From the NCBI GenBank assembly GCA_030247885.1, contig JAPDRO010000021.1:124001-188000 (forward strand): 64,000 nt of DNA, written 5' to 3'. Positions 57,629 through 64,000 of the stretch are shown in pieces; the first letter of the stretch is position 1, and each line of letters starts with the position of its first letter. This DNA is from Taxawa tesnikishii (nom. ined.). Lineage: Eukaryota; Ascomycota; Dothideomycetes; Dothideales. A program made the translations under genes and the position numbers. The notes under the pieces are model-generated. The model was not told the DNA's origin and did not search any database. It saw nothing but the letters and a program-made list of their open reading frames with translations.

Positions 57629-59072
57629 ATGGCGACCGTGTTGACCTGCCTGGCCGGGCTAGGGCTAGTTTCCAGGTGAGAGGTATCTGGTCACCTATAC
57701 CAGACAACGTGCTGATATTCCAAACAAGCGCTTCTGCGTACTCACTTCCCAGAGCCGCATTGTGTGATTCGGTGCAGAACGGCTACCAATGCCAGCCGGA
57801 CATCTCCCACTCCTGGGGTCAATACTCGCCGTTCTCCTCCGTGCCATCTGAGATCTCTGCCGATGTGCCTAACAGCTGCTCCGTCACCTTCGCACAGATA
57901 CTTTCTCGCCACGGCGCCAGAGATCCCACCGCATCCAAGACCAAATCCTATAGTCAGCTTGTCGCCAAGCTCCACAACAATGTCGCGAGCTTCACTGGAA
58001 AGTATGCGTTCATTGCCAGCTACAACTACACGCTTGGGGCGGACAACCTCAGTGCATTCGGTGCACAGGAGATGGTCAACTCCGGTGTCAAGTACTACGA
58101 CCGCTATGAGAGCCTTGCTCGCAACAATGTGCCCTTCGTCCGGTCTACCAGCGACCAGCGTGTGGTTGACTCTGCAACAAACTGGACTAGTGGCTATACG
58201 CAGGCCAGGTCGTCGGACAGGAAAGCTCAGAAGGGCATCGCCGCTCCCAAGGTCGACGTCGTACTCAGTGAGGACACAGGCATGAATGACACGCTCAACC
58301 ACGACCTCTGCACCAACTTTGAAGACGGTCCGGACTCCGACATCGCTTCCGCCGCGCAGCAGACCTGGGCTAGCGTCTTCATTCCACCCATCCAATCTCG
58401 CATCAACGCCGACCTGAAAGGCGCTAACCTCTCCATAACCGAAACGGTTTACTTGATGGACCTCTGTCCCTTCAATACCGTGGCCAACGCCAGTGGTGCC
58501 ATCTCGCCATTCTGCTCCCTGTTCACTCAGTATGAGTGGCAGGAATACGGTTACTACGAGTCTCTTAACAAGTACTACGGCTACGGTCTCGGCAACCCAC
58601 TCGGCCCAACCCAAGGCGTCGGCTTCGCGCTCGAATTGATCGCACGCCTGACCAACACCTCCGTCGTCGACTTGGCCTCTGTCAATGCCACTCTCGACGC
58701 CAACCCAGCCACGTTCCCCTCGGCAGACAGCTGTACGCGGATTTCAGCCACGATAATGACATGACAGCGATCTTCTTCGCATTGGGGCTGTACAAGTCCA
58801 CCGCGCCGCTCTCGAACACAACTATTGAGAGCGTGCAGCAGACGAATGGATACTCGGCTGCTTATACGGTGCCGTTTGCTGCGAGAGCGTACTTTGAGAA
58901 GTTGAAGTGCGCAGGACACAAGGAGGAGTTGGTTAGGGTGATTGTGAACGACCGTGTCATTCCCTTGAAGACGTGCGGTGCCGATTCCTTGGGAAGATGC
59001 AAGTTGAGTGGTTTTGTGGAGAGCTTGAGTTTCGTCAGGCAGGGTGGCGATTGGAACCAGTGCTTTACTTGA
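57629..59072 (+). CDS. Secreted phytase (histidine acid phosphatase)
   Basis: Exons are 57629-57675 and 57729-59072, with a 53-nt intron, giving 463 aa. A short signal peptide (MATVLTCLAGLGLVSSASA) precedes the mature part, with YSLPRAALCDSVQNGYQC. The catalytic motif ILSRHGARDP (R-H-G-x-R-x-P) is at about residue 85, and the proton-donor motif is SHDNDM near the end. Several N-x-S/T sites and paired cysteines fit a secreted glycoprotein. One base is missing from the C4 run at 58716-58719; with it the sequence reads ATFPLGRQLYADFSHDNDM, matching the family's FPLNRTLYADFSHDN. The enzyme releases phosphate from phytate outside the cell. In other fungi such genes respond to phosphate starvation; no specific site is seen here. 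Confidence 0.9.
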
Positions 59073-59709
59073 TGGGTTGCGTGTAGAGAACAAGCACTTT
59101 ATGACTAGGATTGTGCGTACTCAAGTACCTGTGTGCTGGAAGCCTGAGAGTCAATTGCACCACAAAAGTCAAATTCAACCACAAGTAACTAGAACGTGAT
59201 CCGCGCCTGCAGCAACAAGCACTACGCAATCCGTTGAAGCTGGAGGTCCTATTTCATGTTCTCAAGCATAACTCAGCCAGCCACTAATGCTCAAGAACTT
59301 TCGTTCGACAAGATGACTGGACAACACAGGCTGTCCTCGTTGTACACTGCGAAGGAGAGACATATCATATAGACGCATCGCCTGTCGCTCCCACCGCCAC
59401 ATCATCTTGCTCACGTAGCCGAATGGAGCACTATCGACGCGACGCGTAGCTGGCGATGCTAAGATAGTCGGATAACGCGCGACATGGCGCGCGCTATTGT
59501 GTTTGACAAGCACCACTCAAGAGCAGCAACCTAACCAGAACAGTAAGAGCACATGGTTAGTGTTGTCAGCCTCGATGCTGACTTGTGGCCCCAGTCCTGC
59601 TTGCTGATCATCTCGCCTTTGTTGTCAACCCCGCTTCCACAACATGTCACATCCTGTTCTTCTATACAATACTTTCAAAAATCACATCGAACTCCTAAGA
59701 GCGAGCAAC
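59073..59709. other. Tandem intergenic region
   Basis: About 640 bases between the phytase and P450 genes. No gene is seen. A GC-rich palindromic patch (GGCGCGCGC) lies near 59485-59495. An ATG at 59644 is in frame with the P450. Confidence 0.4.
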
Positions 59710-61473
59710 ATGGAGCGTTTGGCCGATACGCTGAAAACGTCGCCAGCGCTTCTATCACTGGCAGTCGTTGTCGTGCTCTTCGCCACCCGAGCCGCGCTTC
59801 GTAAGTCAGCGGTCCCGAACACGTTGCCTTGGGTTGGCAAACCATCTGGAATCCTTGCAGAGACCCGCGCGAGCTTCGCCAGCTTCCTCAATGCTCGCCA
59901 ATGGCTAGCGGAGGGTTACGCGAAGGTGCCTCGCAACTCCATCAGCGACGCCCCACTGCTGTACTAACAAAGGGGATTAGTACTCACAGCAAGGAAAGTC
60001 GTACGTTTTCCCGGATTTCAGCGGAAACCCAGAGATCGTCATGTATGCTTCCTCCAACGAAAGGGAAAGCCGGAGGTTGGAGCTGATGGCATCTCTAGTC
60101 CGATCAACAAGCTGAAATGGCTGCTCGACAACCCCGAGGACGTCTCCGATGTTGCTGCCGCACACTACGACATACTGCAGGGGGACTACAACTTCACGTC
60201 TCCATACCTGCTGCAGACTATGTTCCACGAGCATGTCGTGCACCGTAACCTGGCAAGAAACCTCGGCGCTCTCATTCCTGGGACATGGGATGAACTGAAG
60301 GCTACTTTCGACGAGACATGGGGTCTTGACACTACCGAATGGAAAGACGTATGTCTCTTCGAAGACATGATGTATAGAATTGCACGGGCGTCGAACCGCA
60401 TGTTCGTCGGATTGCCACTATGTCGGAATGAAGATTACCTTAAGAACAACGCTGCCTTTGCTCAGGATGTCATGCGGTTGATGATGCTTATGACCTTTAC
60501 GCCCCGCTTTATGGCGCCCATCTTTGGACGGCTGTTCTCGATACCCAACCATGTTCATTTCAATCGGGCCAGCAGGCATACGATCCCGCTGATCAAACAG
60601 AGGATCTCGGACATGGAGGAGAAGCGTAAGGTCCCGAACGACTACCTTACTTGGCATATCAAGCAGGCGAGGGCGGAGAACAATACCATCGAGATGGACC
60701 CCGACATCATTGCGCGACGCTTGATGCCGCTCAACTTCGCTGCGATCCACACGACAACTTTCACCATTGTGAACACCATCTTCGATCTGTTGGGCTCTGA
60801 CCCGTCCAAAGGATTTCTGGAAGGCATCCGCGAGGAAGCCGAGCGTGTCTTCCGTGAATCCAACGGCGTATGGGACAAAGCGTCCCTGAGCCGACTCCAT
60901 CGCGCCGACTCCGCCATTCGCGAGAGCATGCGGTACAGTAACTTCGCCACACGCGGCGTGAACCGCAAAATCGTTGCAAAGGATGGGTTGAAGAACGAGG
61001 AAGAAGGCTGGACAGCGCCCTACGGGTCGTACATCAGTGTCGATATCCACAGCATGCACCACGACCCGGACGTCTATCCCGAGCCGTGGACTTATGACGC
61101 GTTCCGCTTCTCCAGACCCCGAGAGGAGTACGAAGCGAAGCATGTTGACGAGAAGGACATCGACGCCACGCTGAAGATGAAGAACACAGGCATGATTACA
61201 ACAAGTGAGACGTTCCTGCCCTTTGGGCACGGAAAGCATGCTTGGTATGTTCTACCCTGGCCCGTATCCTCTAACCTGACTCGGTTGGCTGACAACATGC
61301 GCAGTCCCGGCCGCTTCTTCGTCCATCACGAGCTCAAAATGCTGCTCGCGTACATGCTTATGAATTACGACGTGCAGTACTTGCCAAAAAGACCGGAGAA
61401 CCAATGGTTTGGCCCGAACGTGATACCTCCGATGAAAGCTACCATCAAGGTCCGACGAAGAGAGGGAAGATGA
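59710..61473 (+). CDS. Cytochrome P450 monooxygenase
   Basis: There are four exons: 59710-59925, 59981-60042, 60099-61244 and 61305-61473. They give 530 aa. The start is ATG 59710 (MERLADTLKTSPALL); an in-frame ATG at 59644 is possible. A membrane anchor (LLSLAVVVVLFATRAAL) leads into FVFPDFSGNPEIV-like VFPDFSGNPEIVIPINK. Family landmarks are the I-helix region (NFAAIHTTTFTIVNTIF), the K-helix ESMRYS, the meander and PEPWTYDAFRFSRPREE, and the heme loop FLPFGHGKHACPGRFF. The heme-ligand cysteine is created by the last splice (60-nt intron at 61245-61304). The sequence looks closest to fungal P450s of the ent-kaurene-oxidase/CYP68 type, but this is from memory. The substrate is unknown. No frame problems are seen. 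Confidence 0.9.
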
Positions 61474-62361
61474 CGCAAACCTGAACGGAGTGCTGCATGT
61501 AGTTCTGGTATTCACTTGTCGCTCTGAACCCAAAGCACGAATGGAATAGATCACAATGTGCAACGGCCCGGCACGTTGCAATCAGCTCCAAGTCAGCTCT
61601 GATAGACTTCGAAAAGTTTGAGGACGAGCTTGACGAGCTTGACGAGCTTGTTGCCCCCCCCCGGATCGACGGTCCTGCGACCGTCTGCCGTGAAGACCAT
61701 TTCCTTGATCACCTCCTCTTCTTTGCACGCGGAAAATTAGAAATCCTAGCCAGTTCAGGCAAGCAATGCGCCAAGAAGCGCGGAAAGATCTGCCCCGAAC
61801 ACCCCGGCACAGCCACTTGTCGCAGAGGTTGCCTGCTTTCGTCAAGTAGTGTCAAGGCCGCAGAGACTTGGCCGTTAAGGGGGCAGCCCCGGTCTACGCT
61901 CTATGACTTGAGCGAGTATGTCACGCGAAGGTGTAACGACGCGCAGGCGGTGCAAGGGTTGCGGCAGGATCATCAGAACGTCAAAGCACGCTGGAACTGG
62001 AAGAAATGGACATTAATATATGCCTTGGTTCTACAACAGGTGAGGATCTAGAAAAACCCACAACAGCGAACATAAAGCCTGTGAGAACAAGTCGCCCAAC
62101 TAGCCGCATCATCAAAATTGCCGCTCAATCAGAAGCCATCGTGAAGATTGCTCAGCATTAGTTGGAGGATAGGAAAGCAGTAACGTCAACCCAGGTTGGA
62201 GTAAAATGCACGAGGGATTCTGGTTCCTTAAACGTGTCTCTCTTTTCGAATTAACGTAGTATGTTATCATGTAGATATTCCCTCCTTCCAGAACCTAACA
62301 CCGATCGCTATGCTGTAGAAACAATTATTCTACCAAACCCTCAATCTTGGACTCTTCAAAT
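61474..62361. other. Convergent intergenic region
   Basis: About 890 bases between the stops of the P450 and the ABC transporter. It contains a 9-base tandem (61623-61649) and a C9 run (61654-61662). The frame at 61582-61845 on the minus strand runs through these repeats and is not called. Confidence 0.4.
61623..61649 (+). repeat. 9-base tandem repeat plus C9 run
   Basis: Three perfect GACGAGCTT units, followed at 61654-61662 by a run of nine C. The C9 run is the longest homopolymer noticed. Confidence 0.8.
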
Positions 62362-64000
62362 CTACTTCTTCTCCTCCTTGCTCTTGCTCTTAAACATTCC
62401 CTTGACGGCACCAACGGCCTTGCCCATAGTACCGAAAAGCCAGCCGAAACCGAAGCTCCAGCCACGGATACGGACCGTGTAGATGAAGAAGTAAACGAGC
62501 GCCCAGTTTGAGACACAGAAGGCGAGGAAGATGCCAAAGTCGCGCCACTTGTTGCTCGGGTAGATGTTGAGCGTAGCCATATATTGGTCGCCTGTAGAGT
62601 AAGGGCAGTACTGGCAGTCGGCTGTGGCGGAGGGGTTGAGCAAGTAACCGCCGGCCTGTCTGGCAAAAGCGCCCGCGTAGGATGAACACGTCTGGCCTGC
62701 GGGGGCGTTGAAGTGCGCGGTTTCGGAGCTAGTGCACTGAACGGGCTGGCCTCTGAGGGTAGCTGCGAGCACGCCGCCGATCCAGTAGGTGGAGGGGTTG
62801 ACGTAATACATCCAGTAGCGCCAGAAGACGGGGAGCATGGAATAAGGGCGGACGACACCGTTGAAGAGGGAGAACATGACAAAGAAGAAGGGTAGGACGT
62901 TGGAGATGACGGTGAACGACGGCGCAAAGGCGCAGATCCATTGGCCCCAGCTAGACATGAAGAGGAAGAATAGCATCGACATGAGGAAGACGTAGCCGGC
63001 TGTCGAGCTGTCGGTGGGCAGGCCAGTTGGGTAATACCACAGCAGCCAGTAAATGACCGAGCAGACAATCGAGATCGGAATCTCGGCGACGACTTGGGCG
63101 GTCGTGAAGGCAAACCAGCCGTATATGCGCGATGGAAGTTCGCGTGCTTGCCAAAGTGCCATGTTCTGGTAGAACTTTGGCACGACTGCGTTGACAATGG
63201 TTGGTGGAATGGTCAAGATCAAGAAGCATGTGAACATCCTGTTCTGCATGTCTTGCGTGCTGTTACCGAGTTGGTAGAAGGTGAAACCATTGAAGATAGC
63301 GACGATGACCGAAACGAAGAGCTTGCCGTAGAGGTAGGATGGATCTCTCCAGTATTGGAGGAATGTCCGCTTGGTCAACATAGTCGTCTGCAGCCAGACG
63401 GGGGCGGCGAACTCTGTGCCTTCGCCTTCCTTCTTGTCAGCGGTAGATCGACTACTCGTACGCTTGAGGCCTTCAATCTCGGCGATAACGTCCTGCGCCT
63501 GCTGGCTGTTCTTCCACTCTTGGTTCCAGTCAATCTTTGTCCCATCTTCGCGTTTGTGAGGCTTAGCTGCTGTCTCAAGGATGAATTCTGCAACATTTTT
63601 GCTTGGTGGACATTGGACGCCACGCTCAGCGAAGTACTTGATGACTGCATCGCCATTCTCGCCGACAGGACCAAAGTAGAAAGTGTTACCACCAGGGTTG
63701 AGGGCAAGAATCATGTCGAATTGCTGGATCAGCTCAGACGATGGTTGGTGGATTGTGCATACGATGGCCTGGCCAGCCTGAGTGAGTTTCTTCAGGAAAC
63801 GGACAATGCTGAAGGCACTTTGGCTGTCGAGACCCGATGTCGGTTCGTCGAGGAACAGCAAGAGGGATGGCTTAGCGGCAAGTTCAACTCCGATGGTTAA
63901 ACGCTTGCGCTGCTCAACACCAAGGCTCATGATGACGGCGTCCTGCAGCTCTCTGAGTTCCAGCAGATCGATGATTTTGTCAACATATGCGATCTTCTCG
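62362..64000 (-). CDS. PDR-type ABC transporter, C-terminal half (5' end beyond the window)
   Basis: The frame is open from the right edge to the stop at 62362 and covers about 546 C-terminal residues. It begins inside the second nucleotide-binding domain: the signature region MSLGVEQRKRLTIGVEL, Walker B LLLFLDEPTSGLDSQ and the H-loop IVCTIHQPSSE. The second six-helix membrane domain follows (TKRTFLQYWRDPSYLYGKL; FCVSNWALVYFFIYTVRI near the end), with the PDR extracellular loop containing several Cys (QTCSSYAGAF, DCQYCPYS). The basic tail is FKSKSKEEKK. Full-length members are about 1450-1550 aa with duplicated halves, and export drugs and other toxic compounds across the plasma membrane. No frame problems are seen in this part. 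Confidence 0.95.
   Translation of the reverse strand, partial: EKIAYVDKIIDLLELRELQDAVIMSLGVEQRKRLTIGVELAAKPSLLLFLDEPTSGLDSQSAFSIVRFLKKLTQAGQAIVCTIHQPSSELIQQFDMILALNPGGNTFYFGPVGENGDAVIKYFAERGVQCPPSKNVAEFILETAAKPHKREDGTKIDWNQEWKNSQQAQDVIAEIEGLKRTSSRSTADKKEGEGTEFAAPVWLQTTMLTKRTFLQYWRDPSYLYGKLFVSVIVAIFNGFTFYQLGNSTQDMQNRMFTCFLILTIPPTIVNAVVPKFYQNMALWQARELPSRIYGWFAFTTAQVVAEIPISIVCSVIYWLLWYYPTGLPTDSSTAGYVFLMSMLFFLFMSSWGQWICAFAPSFTVISNVLPFFFVMFSLFNGVVRPYSMLPVFWRYWMYYVNPSTYWIGGVLAATLRGQPVQCTSSETAHFNAPAGQTCSSYAGAFARQAGGYLLNPSATADCQYCPYSTGDQYMATLNIYPSNKWRDFGIFLAFCVSNWALVYFFIYTVRIRGWSFGFGWLFGTMGKAVGAVKGMFKSKSKEEKK

Noticed and set aside
59644-59709. Upstream in-frame ATG of the P450 gene
   Set aside because: The polar 22-residue extension would precede the membrane anchor; the ATG at 59710 has a better context. 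Not excluded.
61582-61845. Minus-strand frame of 87 codons
   Set aside because: It reads through the 9-base tandem and the C9 run, giving a QARQAR repeat with no protein character.
57629-64000. Phytase, P450 and PDR transporter as a biosynthetic cluster
   Set aside because: No backbone synthase, terpene cyclase or cluster regulator is visible, and the three genes have unrelated roles.

Overview
The window is nuclear DNA of a filamentous ascomycete (Pezizomycotina). The signs are introns of about 48-135 nt with GT(A/G)NGT-like donors and CTAAC/CTGAC branch sites, pyrimidine-rich leaders, and fungal-only families (a HET-domain protein, a short fungal tyrosinase, a PDR-type ABC transporter, a GPI-transamidase GPI8). 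A dothideomycete is my best guess, but that is inference only. I see no rRNA, tRNA, CRISPR, or intact transposon.

Layout, left to right. 0.8-2.0 kb (-): a protein with two zinc-binding motifs like those that flank Mutator-like transposases, but no transposase core. 2.4-7.9 kb (+): a 1790-residue coiled-coil protein. 8.2-10.8 kb (-): a HET-domain protein. 11.2-11.4 kb: a diverged inverted repeat. 11.6-12.5 kb (+): a metallophosphoesterase. 13.0-13.5 kb (-): an unknown protein. 14.4-15.7 kb (-): a secreted tyrosinase with an altered CuA site. 16.7-17.1 kb (+): mitochondrial ribosomal protein bL33m in three small exons. 17.8-23.4 kb (-): a second giant coiled-coil protein. 24.5-25.1 kb (-): RNA polymerase III subunit RPC9. 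25.9-27.8 kb (+): an unknown low-complexity protein. 28.2-29.4 kb (+): F-actin capping protein alpha in eight exons. 30.5-36.8 kb (+): a ZNFX1/Hrr1-like helicase. 37.6-38.8 kb (+): an SDR. 38.9-40.4 kb (-): a 7-TM protein. 40.4-43.5 kb: gene-poor. 43.5-44.7 kb (+): a membrane SDR. 44.8-46.1 kb (-): GPI8. 47.0-48.1 kb (-): a SANT/Myb-like protein. 48.7-50.7 kb (-): a PAH plus PHD protein. 51.7-52.3 and 53.6-54.5 kb (-): two unknown proteins. 55.3-57.1 kb (+): CCT gamma. 57.6-59.1 kb (+): a phytase. 59.7-61.5 kb (+): a cytochrome P450. 62.4 kb to the right edge (-): the C-terminal half of a PDR transporter.

The genes are mostly unrelated housekeeping and accessory functions, not one cluster. 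Chromatin and RNA-silencing themes recur (ZNFX1/Hrr1-like helicase, PAH-PHD protein, SANT-like protein, transposase-derived zinc-finger protein), but nothing in the sequence shows that they act together.

A strong technical signal runs through the window. Nine genes, and perhaps a tenth, change reading frame at one to three places (16 sites, or 17 with the tenth gene). Every change is of the same class, one base too few, and nearly all lie in a homopolymer of 3-6 bases. Restoring one base per site makes every coding length a multiple of three and restores the family motif where one spans the site. This looks like homopolymer under-calling in the assembly, not gene decay.
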